NCBI RefSeq assembly: GCF_907164915.1
Contig: NC_061866.1
Location: 29,653,905 to 29,717,904 of the forward strand
DNA length: 64,000 nucleotides
Direction of reading: 5' to 3'
DNA from: Impatiens glandulifera
Lineage: Eukaryota > Streptophyta > Magnoliopsida > Ericales > Balsaminaceae
The notes under the pieces are model-generated. The model did no database searches and was not told where the DNA came from. It was given only the letters and a program-made list of their open reading frames with translations. The position numbers were made by a program, and so were the translations under genes. Shown here one piece after another: positions 35,666-45,890 of the stretch (the stretch's first letter is position 1; every line of letters begins with the position of its first letter).

Positions 35666-37249
35666 TGATATGATTGGCTTTATCGATAGAGACAGGGGTC
35701 TGACTAAGAATGAAGGCTTATGAAAAATGGTTTGAAAGAAATCCTGTTAGGGATTTAATTCGCTTTCTATTCTACGCAAACACTTGTAAACACTTGAAAC
35801 AGATTCAAGGCGGAATTGTTTACTTGGGTTTGAAGCACACAAGATGAAGTATGAAAAGATGACAAAAATGAAAGAACACAGCAGTTTGTTTATGGATGTT
35901 CGGAGAAACTGTCCTACGTCACCCCTTTTTCCAACCACCGGAAGGATTCACTATAAAATGATTCGAATCAAATACAGTTTACAAACACTTAGCTCACTAT
36001 TGAACAAAACACTTTCTGTTCAATTACAAGATGAAGAATATCACTCAGCTAAAGGTGTTTTGATTCTATCTCTCTCTGATTCACACACAGTACAATCAGA
36101 AAGCAGCTTCACAATATGAATATTCAAAGGCTTGAAAATATCAGTAAGATGATCGAGATCGGCAAATTCGTAAGGCTAATAGTTCTTCTTATATGTTGTC
36201 CGTTGTACTTGAGATTTGTTAAATACTGAGCAAGAGCTAACGGTCGAATCTTTTAGAATGATACGTGGCACTCTTCCATTGAAAAGTCTCCATTGTACAC
36301 AGAAGGTTCTGAGCACAAAGAACGTGGTCGTACATCACTAGTAGTGCGCCGAATATTCCATCAAGGATGTACCTACAAAACAAGTAATTTGAGGAAAATT
36401 CTCTTACGTGGCATTCGTTGGTTGGATGCCTATAGTTGTTGTACTGATCTTCACTAGAAAGTGGAGTAGGAGTAGGGTACAGCTATAGCACGTGGGTAGA
36501 CGAATGCTAGCTTCAAGCATACTGCTTAAGCCGAGCATTAGACGGATTGTGAAAACTAGTCTAATGAAATCAAACATCCCCTTCTAATAACAGAGTTTAT
36601 TAGACTGCCTGGTCTAATAGAATTAGACTTACGTCTAATTACAATAACCATTAGACTGTACGTCTAACTCCACTGAGTTAGACTACACGTCTAATTCCGG
36701 TTCTACCTCAGACTAATCTGAAGGAGTTAGACTCACGTCTAACTTTCACTTAATTAGACTACACGTCTAATTATCCAATAACCATTAGACTGCACGTCTA
36801 ACTCCACTGAGTTAGACTGCATGTCTAATTCCGGATATATTAGACTATCCGTCTAATTGCAAGTATATTAGACTACACGTCTAACTCCGCTATGTTAGAC
36901 TGTACGTCCAATTACGTGTATTCATTAGACTTACGTCTAATTCTATACATTCGTTAGACTTTCGTCTAATTCCTTGTATTCATTAGACTTACGTCTAATT
37001 CTATACATTCATTAGACTTACGTCTAATTCCTTGTATTCATTAGACTGCACGTCTAACTCCGTTGAGTTAGACTGCACGTCTAATTCTTTGCATCTAATG
37101 CTAAAATTAGTCTAATTATCCTCATTAGAGATAAAACTAATTGAAATATGATTTCAATACACCTGCATCAAAACGCATAAGTCATTTCATCATCAAAATC
37201 TCAATGGTTAAATTATTTCAACACTCAGTCAAAATAATTTGACCCAACA
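35666..37249 (-). mobile_element. Solo LTR of the E1/E3 family in E2
   Basis: About 1,584 bp on the minus strand from TGATATGATTGGCTTTATC to TTTGACCCAACA, with the palindrome array at about 36595-37085. No interior is attached. Immediate 5-bp flanks do not match. A GTTGA occurs one to two bases outside each end (35660-35664 and 37252-37256), which may be the target duplication with small end changes. A solo LTR arises by recombination between the two LTRs of a full element (established). Confidence 0.85.
36595..37085 (-). repeat. Palindrome array in the solo LTR
   Basis: Variant units: TTAGACTGCACGTCTAA, TTAGACTTACGTCTAAT and TTAGACTATCCGTCTAA. The arms are kept while the centres vary (TGCAC, TACAC, TTA). 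Spacers include TCCTTGTATTCA and TCTATACATTCA. Confidence 0.85.
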
Positions 37250-37397
37250 CTGTTGACACTTCAATGAATGAATGGCACAACGTTACGGACGCTAGAACCA
37301 CCACCCTCAAAGCCGAGTTAATTGAGTCAGTTAAAGCAACAGTTAATTTAGAAACCGGCCATACATTACAAGTTTTGAATATTTATTCTAAATAGTC

Positions 37398-37410
37398 AAA
37401 AAGGGAGAAA
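37398..37410 (+). other. E2 polypurine tract
   Basis: AAAAAGGGAGAAA immediately before the 3' LTR. Confidence 0.8.
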
Positions 37411-37411
37411 T

Positions 37412-38635
37412 TGTTAGAAAAATTAAGTAGATTAATTTTTAACCGGCCAAAAGACTTAATCAATCTCAATCTTCTTGTGCAGGTACAAGTCAAACTGCAT
37501 CATATCGGCTAAAGTACTTGACTCAATGATCCGGTCATAGCTTATGAAACCGGCTGAACTCCCTCAATCGGATCGGCTAAAAAAAGTTGATTCATCCAGC
37601 TGACTCACTCTTATTGAAGATCATAAAAGTTCAACAGAAAAATATGAAAAGCAAGGAATCTGAGAAAATGACGTAATATGACGATATAAAGATTTCTCGA
37701 AAATACAAAGGAAGAAAATATCCGGATCAGAAGCATGAAACGAAAACAATGATGAAACTGTTTATCCAACTCTACAAGCAACATCTGATTCAGGCGGCTG
37801 ACCTAGAGCATGTATGCCAAGTGTCAAAAATGCAAGCCGGCCTAAGTGCATGGCTGCCAAGTGTCCAAGATGACAAAGCGTGCACGCAACATTTGAACCT
37901 GACCAGCGTGGCTTCAAATGACCAATCAAGCGGAGAGAGAAAATTATGACCGTTGTCATATTTACTCTATAAATAGAAGCTCACGGTGCCGAAGAAACAT
38001 ACGCGTGAGATCTCTACGAAAAAGCTTATACAAGAGAGAAGTAACAACAAAAGATCTTACATAGCACCTCGAATAGTGATTGAAATTCCCGAAAGTGTTT
38101 TTGTATTGTGTTTGTATTTTACCATTGAGTAAAAGTATTGTATTACATCATTGTGAGTGGTGTAACCGACGAGCTGTTACTCGTTCGGATTGTGTGTTGT
38201 GGTTGTGTAATATTCATTAGTGAATATCCTTCTCACTGTTTGAGAAGAATGGGTGACGTAGGAGATTAAACTCCGAACATCCATAAAATCCTGTCTCGTG
38301 TTATTTACTTTCATATTCCGGTTTACTCACTAAAACCTAACCGAAACATCTAAACCGAACTGAAATAACTAATATCCTCTTAAACCCAATCGACTCTCTC
38401 CTTAAACCGATATCTTCTAAATAACCTCCAAACCGAACTGTGTGGTTGCTTCAAGTTGAAACAAACCATTTCTACACTTGAACCCGGTTCAAGAGGTTTG
38501 TGACAGCTTGTGTAGTGTTAAGAAGCGGTTTTAGTCTCTTACCACACTATTACCAATATTGTCTGTGTTGTTGTGTAAGTGTTCACCCTTAAGAAGCCGG
38601 ACCTCGGTCCTCCAAGGGCGATCCCGATCCTAACA
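37412..38635 (+). repeat. E2 3' LTR
   Basis: 1,224 bp, collinear with 23875-25098. Confidence 0.93.
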
Positions 38636-38816
38636 GATGCTACTAAAGGTTTTTTAAGAATTGCGGTCCTACACTGCAACACTTGCTGGACCTGCTAAAA
38701 ACCAGACTGAACAACAAGATAAAAGAGTTCTCTTTGAAGTTTTGAGGATGCGAATTAGAAGCTGACCAGGTCACGGTCTTATTGTCGAGGGCGACGAACT
38801 TTGAAGAGGGAGATAA
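38636..38816 (+). other. Gypsy internal remnant, right of E2
   Basis: Resumes the gypsy body after E2 and leads into the 3' LTR through GAAGAGGGAGATAA. No frame of use. Confidence 0.5.
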
Positions 38817-39293
38817 TATTACAGTCTCCAAATTAATGCATCAGTCTTAGAATAATTCCAGCACCCTTCATTGGTCCTAGTGTGCACTTGGGCTATATTT
38901 CTGTTTTTTGTTTCCTTTTTCTTATATTTCTCAAACCGAATTTTATTATGTTGTTACAACAATAATTCTGAATATTGTGGGGCAAGACAACAACTATATA
39001 AGGCTGATATTTCTTCCCCAAGGATCTATGAAAATAAATATTTGAATTCTCTTGTGAAAGTTCTTCATTGCTATTTTATTTTAGGTTTTAAACCTTTGTT
39101 TTGGACTGTTTGGTATAGACCATCATTATTCTTTTCTCACCTTGATTCTTCTTTTCCCCTAATCTCAAATTCTTCACTACAAAACCCTTTCGCTGCCCTT
39201 TGTTTATATATTTCCCACCCGGTCCTAGAGATCAAAAACTCGATTCTTGAAATCAAGAACCCATAAACTCTAAGTTACAAATAAGGCATAACA
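38817..39293 (+). repeat. Gypsy 3' LTR (uninterrupted)
   Basis: 477 bp, starting TATTACAGTCTCCAAAT and ending GGCATAACA. It preserves the site CCCTTTGTTTATATATTTCC, which E3 occupies in the 5' LTR. It therefore serves as an internal empty-site reference. Confidence 0.92.
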
Positions 39294-39907
39294 GAATGAC
39301 ACGGCGTTGAAGTTTAGGCTGGATAAGGAGTGGGAAATGGAGGATTCAGACGTGGAAGCGATGTTGGACGCATTCCACTACCACCTTTTTAGAACGAGGA
39401 GACAGATGGGGATGAGGGGGAGTACGAAGAGACCTATCAGGATAGGGGGACAAACGAGGAGGTGGATAGGGATGTGGGGGAGAAAGAGGATGCATATGTG
39501 AGGGTGTCTGAGCCTCAAAAGGCAGCACCTAAGTAGGCGACACCTATGAATTCACCACGTTTTAATTCACCACCTATGAATTCACCACCACCTTTGAAGA
39601 TAACACCTCTAAACACAGTAGGACCTGGGAACGCAACAAGTATGAATTTTACAGAGAATTTGATGTGGATTTCTAAATATACAGTGATGATTGACAAAGC
39701 CACGAAAAATTTGGCATCTTTAAGTTTCGGATGGGATACAACTCCATTGTATGACAACGTCATCCACATCATACACACATCAATGGACAATAATAAACGT
39801 TTTATGGATGCCATGCACAGATACTTTAAAGATCGAACACCCACTACAGAAGATGGGATACACGATGAGGAGGTACCCGAAGAGGAAGTACCTGTGAGTC
39901 ACAATGA

Positions 39908-40015
39908 GACTGGTCACAATGAGGCTGGTCACAATGAGGCTGGTCACAATGAGTCTGGTCACAATGAGGAGGGTCACAATGAGGCGGGTCATAATGAGGC
40001 GGGTCACAATGAGGT
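39908..40015 (+). repeat. 15-bp coding repeat (GHNEA)n
   Basis: GGTCACAATGAGGCT repeated about eight times with single-base changes, adding an acidic Gly-His-Asn-Glu-Ala tract to the MULE1 protein. Confidence 0.85.
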
Positions 40016-40334
40016 AATACCTGATGTGGTGGTACAATAAGAGAGACTACATGAAGAGGGAGTACCCAAAGAGGAAGTACTTGAAGTGGTGGTGAAAGTA
40101 ACAGAATTGGTGGCTCTAAAAAAACGGAGAAAAAATCCCTTGTGACTTATGAAAATTCCAGCACGCCTTCAATCTCCATATATGACGAAGAACAAGCAAA
40201 TAAATCAACCTTACTTCGAGTATGCCCAAATAGATTACCGAGATGAAGTCGTTATGGGGTTAATTTTAGTAAATGAAGATGATATGAATTTGAGGTAATT
40301 AATAATGTTTATATTTCTTAGTTGAATGGTGTTT

Positions 40335-40555
40335 TCAGGTCCCGAAACTAGCTTTTTGTGTCGTTTCAGGACCCGAAAGGTTGGTTTCGAGACCCAAAAG
40401 GTTGGTTTCAAGACCCGAAATGTTGATTTCAGGACCTGAAAGACTTGGTTTCGGAACCCAAAAGGTTGCTTTTAGGATCCGAAAGGGTGGTTTCAGGACC
40501 CGAAAGACTTGGTTTCAGGACCCGAAAGAGTTGTTCATCGTCCCTAAATGGTGGT
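40335..40555 (+). repeat. Palindrome-word minisatellite, 3' part of MULE1
   Basis: Repeats of GGTTTC(A/G)GGACCCGAAAG, the same word as the array at 11040-11670. It again sits in a probable intron of the + gene. Confidence 0.8.
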
Positions 40556-41039
40556 TTTTATTTTGTTTTCTTCTTTATGTGATTTCAATAAGGAATTCTT
40601 GTATGTAATCGAGCATACCAAGATCAACATAGGGCAATTTCAATCTATGACAAATTAATGCTTGTTGAAAGTGGTATTATTGGTGCGTGGGCAAACATTA
40701 CATGTCATAATAGTAAATTATCTTCTCATGGAAAAATAGTTTTTTCGACAATCGTTTCTGCAAGTCACTATATCTTTCATTGTTGTTTAAACCAATGGTC
40801 TTATTGTGATGTTGATTTCATTTGCAGGACTTTTGAAGAGATTCAGAAACTTGTATTTTGCAAATAATTGAAGAAATGAGACAATTCCTAATAACACCCG
40901 AAGACATGAAAAATGCTAATCTTGTAAGTCCAATATTTTTATATCATCTGATTCTTACTCATATATATCATCTAAATCTTGGTCATGTTTTTGCAGATAT
41001 TTTTCCCAATTTTATACAAAAGTCATTGCAAACACAAAA

Positions 41040-42611
41040 TACCTCTGAACTCAAACAATCGATATTGACATTTCACATTGCAATCCATTTCGGTGTAATG
41101 CACTTTGTAAGAAACGTCTCTTACATGTTCTCCATTAACCCCCAAAATGATTTCCTCTCAACTCTAAATATACAAGTTGACCCTTCCTCTTCACTGACTG
41201 AGATGTCGCACAACATTAAACCTCTAACTTCTTCTTGAACCAATCTAAATATATTTGGAGTGTAGAATGCTTGATATTGCCTTTCAAAGACAAATCCACT
41301 AACAGTTGGTATCAAATAATTAAACGATTGAAAATCCAATTTCTTTTCTCTTTCAATATTTCTCAACAGAGCCCTATCATATTGCTCGAAGAATTGTTTG
41401 AGGGATGTTTTGGACTGCACGTAGTCATCAAAGAAGGCGTTCGTACTTTCACTACATTGACATGTTGACATCCCGACCCAAAATTGTCCTTTCACATAAA
41501 CATGTATCCGTTTAGATCTTTCCAAATACAAAGATTTCAACCAAACATTATCTTCAAGCTGATAATCTTCTATTAGTCTATTCCAATCTTCTTCGTATGG
41601 TTGAATATTTATGGAGTTGTATACTATGTTTTTCAGTCTCTTCTTTATTAGATGGTATTCAATATGGTTTCCAAGTTTTATAGGAAGTTTTTTCATTATA
41701 TGACACAAACAAAATCGATGATGAGTTTTAGGAAATACCTTCTCAATTGCAATCGCCATGGATCGACATTGGTCTGTGATTATGGCATTTGGAGGTCTAT
41801 CATCCATACATTCCAACCAAGTGAAAGAATTTAAATCTTCACTTGACAATAAGCCACATCCAAATAAAATGGATTGACCATGATGATTAACCCTAACAAA
41901 CGGAGCGAACGACATGTCATAGCAATTTGTCAAATAGGTTGTATCGAAAGAGATAACATTGTGAAAATCTTCAAAGGCAGCCCTGCACCTACCATCTGCC
42001 CAAAGCACGTTTTTAATTCGGGATTCTTCGTCCAAATCAATAAGGTAGAAGAAGTTTGAGTTCCTCGTTTGCAATCTTAAGAAATAATTAGTGAGTGCTT
42101 CAGCATCCCCACTCCCTAACCTCAACATTTATGCTTCTGTAACGTAATTTCTACATGTTCTCTCATTGAAAGACATGTTTTCATACCCTCCAGCTTCCAC
42201 TACAAGGGATTGAAATGTTTTGGCCACAGTTATTCCAGCTTCATCGTTTGTATCCAATCTTATCTTTACATTTTCGTTTATTACTTTGTAGGATCTAACA
42301 TGACGTATCCTCTTATGGCTTAATGTATGGTTGTGCTTAAGAGAAATACTTGTTATCACATATTCCCCTTCATTTCGAACAACATTAATCTTTGCTTTAC
42401 AATCTGTCTTCGTTATTGGTTTAAGCTGATAAAACTTATTTTTGCCATTCGATTCTTTCATAAAACTTTTGGCACAACCAATGCTGAAATATTTCCTCTT
42501 ACCACCTACATTTTTGCTCCCTAACTTAGTAATACCGAATCCAGTTACGTGGGCATATGATGTGTATAATTCAAGAAGTTATTCTTCGGAGGAAAATGTC
42601 ATTCCAACACT
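41040..42611 (-). pseudogene. MULE1 FAR1-like transposase
   Basis: Minus-strand gene from about 42611. It has an N-terminal FAR1 DNA-binding region (VGMTFSSEE, LYTSYAHVTGFGI, CKAKINVV, LKHNHTLS), then the MULE transposase core with FDTTYLTN, ITDQCRSMAIAI, HRFCLCHIMKKLP and CSESTNAFFDDYV, i.e. the DDE set and C/H motif. The last visible part is a decayed SWIM motif (KCQYRLFEFRGILC). In-frame stops lie in the opening EEE run, at 42129 (between YVTEA and MLRLGSG), at about 41118 and in the SWIM region. The core itself is open for 335 codons. It is convergent with the + gene. Host FHY3/FAR1 proteins derive from such transposases (established), but the TIRs and partner gene mark this as an element gene. 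Confidence 0.85.
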
Positions 42612-42654
42612 GGGAATGTGACTGTAAAAATTAAGTGTAACCGTAAGAAATACG

Positions 42655-44200
42655 TTCCGAAAAAATACTTTCGGGTCCTGAAACCACCCTTTCGGTACCC
42701 AAAACCACCCTTTTGGGTCTCAAAACCATCCTTTCAGGACAAGAAACCACGGTTTCGGGACAAGAAACCTCAGTTTCGGGACAAGAAAGCTCCATTTCTA
42801 GTCATGAAACCACCCTTTCTGGTCCCGAAACCACCCTTTTGGGATAAGAAAGCATCATTTTAGGTCCCAAAAGAGTGGTTTCAGGACAAGAAAGCACGGT
42901 TTCGGGACAAGAAAGCACCCTATCGGGTTCAGAAAGAGTGGTTTCGGGACAAGAAACATTCATAATGTGTCTCGAAAACACCATTTCGGATCCTGAAACG
43001 ACCATCATGGGTTCCGATACCAGCTATTTTTAACCATAAACAATCAATCAGGTCTCGAAAACATAATTTCGGGACAAGAAACCACTCTTTTGGGTCCCGA
43101 AATCATGCTTTAAGGACAAGAAACCATCCTTTTAGGACCCGAAATGACCCTCTAAGGTCCTGAAACCAAACTATCTAGTCCCGAAACGACCCTCTCTTTG
43201 GTCCCGAAACCATCATTTCAGGTCTAGAAATGGTAGGTTTCGGGACATTTTGACACATTAAAATGTACATTTTTTATACCAATCAGGCAATCGGGTACCT
43301 TTTGGATTCAATAGGGGTGTATTTGTTTAGGTTCAGTTCTTCATCTACTATGTTGTTCAAGTTCGGTGCTTCGGCAGTGCTGGTTTCCTGAAAGTTCAAA
43401 CAGTTCTAAAATAAATCATACAAAAACGAACTGAAATAAATCCTTAAACCCTAAATAACTAGATCTGTAAATAAATAGATCTGTAAAATGTAAACCCTAT
43501 ATCTATAAAACGATACATGGAGAAGTTTTAGGGAGAAAGCATCCTTTTAAGTCTCGAAAGAGTGGTTTCGGGACAAGAAAGCACCCTATCGAGTTCAAAA
43601 AGAGTGGTTTCGAGATAAGAAACATTCATAATGTGTCCCGAAAATACCATTTCGGGTCCTGAAACGACCATTATGGGTTCCGATACTAGCTATTTTTAAC
43701 CATAAACAATCAATCAGGTCCCGAAAACATCGGGACAAGAAACCAATCTTCCGGGTCCCCGAAATCATGTTTTCGGGACAAGAAACCATCCTTTCAAGAC
43801 CCAAAATGACCCTCTAAGGTCCTGAAACCAAACTATATGGTCCTGAAACGACCCTCTCTTTGGTCCCGAAACCATCATTTTAGGTCCAGAAATGGTAGGT
43901 TTCGGGACATTTTGACACATTGAAATGTATATTTTTTATACCAATCGGGCAATCGGGTACCTTTCGGATTCAACATGGGTGAATTTGTTTAGGTTCTGTT
44001 CTTCATCTACTGTGTTGTTCAAGTTCGGTGCTTCGGTAGTGCTGGTTTCCTGAAAGTTCAAACAGTTCTAAAATAAATCATACAAAAACGAACTGAAATA
44101 AATCCCTAAACCCTAAATAACTAGATCTGTAAATAAATAGATTTGTAAAATCTAAACCCTATATCTATAAAACGATACCATGAAGAAGTTTCAGGGAGAG
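42655..44200. repeat. Minisatellite block with a ~680-bp direct duplication
   Basis: Dense GGTTTCGGGACAAGAAA and TTTCGGGTCCTGAAA words. About 42847-43529 is repeated at about 43530-44200, including the landmark TTTTTAACCATAAACAATCA and CAATCGGGTACCTTTTGGA (TTTCGGA in copy 2). Copies differ by substitutions and small indels. The block lies between the transposase start and the right TIR, the region expected to hold its promoter and leader. Confidence 0.8.
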
Positions 44201-44338
44201 AAATAAAGCAGCCGTAGAAGATAAATAAATGTAGCCGGAGAAGAGAAATAAATGACACCGGAGAAGTTTCAGATAGAGAAAGAAATGCAAAAATAAATGC
44301 AGCCGGAGAAGATAAATAAATAAATTGGTGAATTATTT

Positions 44339-44413
44339 TTTTCCTCTCTCTCGTAGTCACGTGGTAAGGCCATGTAGGATTCGTGGTATTGCTTTTGCTG
44401 AATATTCGTTGAG
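44339..44413 (-). repeat. MULE1 right terminal inverted repeat
   Basis: Inverted counterpart of 10543-10616. Shared blocks include CTCAACGAA, TTCAGC, CCACGAAT and TGGCCTT. Confidence 0.75.
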
Positions 44414-44673
44414 TTTATCATTCCTCTTCAAAGTTTATGTTCATTTTAAAATATAAAGGCATATTAACTTAGTTAATTAAAATGTTGTATAAAAATATTA
44501 TTAGGTTGGAAGTTTAACACTGATATATGTATTGTTTTTAATTATATATATAATTTAATCGTTTCAAATCTTATAGGAAGATCAACCAACAAATTAATAA
44601 CTCTGTCAGTTTATATTAACCTAATGCATTGTGTATTATGATGCAAAGAAACAAGTAATTTAAAAAAACTACA

Positions 44674-45265
44674 AATCTATATATATAATGATGTTTAATT
44701 TTTAAAGTGTCCAGATGACCAGGTCGAGAGCTGTGATTAATTTGAATATATATGTGAGAGTAAATGGATACTTGGGTCGGATTGTGGGTTGACCCACCCA
44801 TAAACTTAAAATGGTTAAAAATAAAATAAAAAATGTTATATGTATGGTTCGAACTTGCAACCTAACAAAACAAGTATAACATTTTAACCAATTTGGCTAA
44901 TAACACTTTATATTTTAAATTCAACACCAAGTTTGATGAACGCGGGACATTTTAACAATATAAGTTCAACTTTTTAACTAACTAATCTATATATATATAA
45001 TGATGCTTAATTTTTAAAGTGTCCGGATTATTGGGTAAAGAGTTGTGGTTAATTTGAATATATATGTGAGAATTAATGGATACTTGGGTCGGATTCTGGG
45101 TTGACCCACCTATAAACTTAAAACGGTTAAATTCGAACTTGCAACCTGACAAAACAAGTACAACCCTTTAACCATCTAGGCTAATAACACTATATATTTT
45201 AAATTCAACACCAAATTTGATGAACGCGGGACATTTGAACAATATAAGTTCAACTTTTTAATGAA

Positions 45266-45299
<34 letters not shown>

Positions 45300-45540
45300 G
45301 ATGCTTAATTTTTAAAGTGTTCGGATTATCGAATCGAGAGCTGTGGTTAATTTGTATATATATGAGAGTAAATTGATACTTGGGTCGGATTATGGGTTAA
45401 AAACGGTTAAAAATAAAATTAAAAATGTTATAGGTATGATTTGAATTTGCAACCTAACAAAACAAGTAGAACCCTTTAAACAACTAAGCTAATAACACTT
45501 TATATTTTAAATTCAACACCAAATTTGATGAACGCAACAG
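44674..45540 (-). repeat. Three tandem SINE-like units
   Basis: A unit of about 270-310 bp occurs three times (about 44674-44984, 44985-45265, 45266-45540), each starting near ATATATATAATGATG. On the minus strand copy 1 has a box-A match TAGCCAAATTGG (44888-44899) and box-B match GTTCGAACC (44846-44854) at tRNA-like spacing. Copies 2 and 3 hold progressively decayed versions. An internal RNA polymerase III promoter plus a tRNA-unrelated body is the layout of a SINE (established); the assignment is inference. A further partial copy lies near 45798-45890. Confidence 0.55.
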
Positions 45541-45575
45541 TCATCAATAGTTTTTAATCAGTCATAATTCTCTTT

Positions 45576-45778
45576 TGCTATTTTAATGGTAGTCTTTACA
45601 TTTTTCCTTTCACTCATAGTATGGGGAAGAATTGGACTCTAGAGGTGATACTAAATGAGTTGAGGAATCAAACTGTACTATTTTAATGGTAGTCTTTACA
45701 TTTTTTCTTTCACTCATAATATGGGGAAGAATTGGACTCTAGAGGTAAACTAAATGAGTTGAGAAATCAAACTGTATC
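45576..45778. repeat. Direct tandem duplication, ~101 bp
   Basis: TTTTAATGGTAGTCTTTACA through GAATTGGACTCTAGAGGT to AATCAAACTGTA occurs twice in a row (about 45577-45677 and 45679-45777) with few differences. Confidence 0.85.
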
Positions 45779-45890
45779 AATTATTTTAGATATCATTTTG
45801 CAATGTGAGAGTAAATTGATATTTAAGTCGGATTGTGGGTTGACCCGCCATAAACTTAAAACAGTTAAAAATAAAATTAAAAATGTTATC

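Larger units (their letters stand above)
33500..37395 (+). pseudogene. E2 extra gene c, long form, split by a solo LTR
   Basis: ATG 33500 opens MGRDNALFTYILQVDFKDID, then LRKSGLEKFLSGPFVLHQKEV, EFFSQVSL, ALGLPNVG and KIDWGCVLFEQL. After a stop at 34184, a Lys/Ala-rich basic region (AKKKAANKSNDSE) reads in another frame. The frame of the N-terminus returns near 34469 for an acidic, Pro-rich and helical part (RFDKVRNDTILNIDRLEEEL). A TAA at 35405 and the solo LTR at 35666-37249 interrupt it. The frame resumes (DTSMNEWHNVTDARTT) and ends at TAG 37393, just before the polypurine tract. It parallels the E3 gene in order (domain, linker, acidic and helical part), but no RGG tail is visible. Confidence 0.7.
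23875..38635 (+). mobile_element. E2: Sirevirus-like copia with three tandem extra genes
   Basis: LTRs at 23875-25098 and 37412-38635 are both 1,224 bp and start TGTTAGAAAAATTAAG. They end CCCGATCCTAACA. Flanking pentamers are GATGT (23870-23874) and GATGC (38636-38640). The interior of about 12.3 kb (10.7 kb without the nested solo LTR) contains gag, pol, then three related extra genes and a polypurine tract. The LTR family differs from E1/E3 and lacks the palindrome array. Damage includes stops, two frameshifts in pol, and changes at two catalytic sites. It is inserted in the gypsy body. Confidence 0.92.
12684..39293 (+). mobile_element. Ty3/gypsy element inserted in MULE1 exon 5
   Basis: Target duplication GAATG is present at 12679-12683 and 39294-39298. 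The 5' LTR is split by E3 (12684-13090 plus 22507-22593) and the 3' LTR is 38817-39293. A TGGTATCAGAGC primer-binding site follows the 5' LTR and a gypsy-type gag starts at 22650. Own sequence totals only about 2.4 kb; protease, RT, RNase H and integrase are essentially deleted, so it is non-autonomous. The MULE1 exon continues without loss when the element and one GAATG are removed. Confidence 0.9.
39299..40870 (+). pseudogene. MULE1 PMD/Ulp1-type gene, 3' exons
   Basis: Continues exon 5 (TALKFRLDKEWEMED) across the gypsy target site. A frameshift near 39390 then leads into an acidic stretch, and a TAG lies at 39535. The frame 39546-40040 has FTENLMWISKYTVMID and a run of eight GHNEA-like pentapeptides from 15-bp repeats (39908-40015). 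A later piece (QIDYRDEVVMGLILVNED) ends at a donor-like GAG|GTAATT near 40296. After a minisatellite intron, the part around 40655 (GIIGAWANITCHNSKL and VFSTIV) resembles the region ahead of the Ulp1 protease domain. The His-Asp-Cys catalytic part is not found, so the gene is truncated. Confidence 0.6.
10543..44413. mobile_element. MULE1: Mutator-like element with nested insertions
   Basis: The left end (CTCAACGAAGCTTCAGCG from 10543) is matched by the reverse complement of the right end (CTCAACGAATATTCAGCA, read back from 44413). The match continues through a CCACGAAT(T/C)CTAC(G/A)TGGCCTT block, giving inverted repeats of about 75 bp. Without the 26.6-kb gypsy insertion the element would be about 7.3 kb. 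It holds a PMD/Ulp1-type gene (+) and a FAR1-like transposase (-) pointing at each other. Flanks (AATAATATT and TTTATCATT) give no clean 9-bp target duplication, so this is an older insertion than MULE2. Confidence 0.8.

Noticed and set aside
40858..41238. Plus-strand 126-residue frame
   Set aside because: Mostly antisense to the decayed 3' end of the FAR1-like transposase; no family features.
10543..44413. 9-bp target duplication for MULE1
   Set aside because: Flanks AATAATATT and TTTATCATT agree at only six of nine AT-rich positions; not good enough to claim.
44846..44899. tRNA gene
   Set aside because: Box A and box B matches exist, but no acceptor stem or full cloverleaf could be formed; it fits a SINE-like repeat better.
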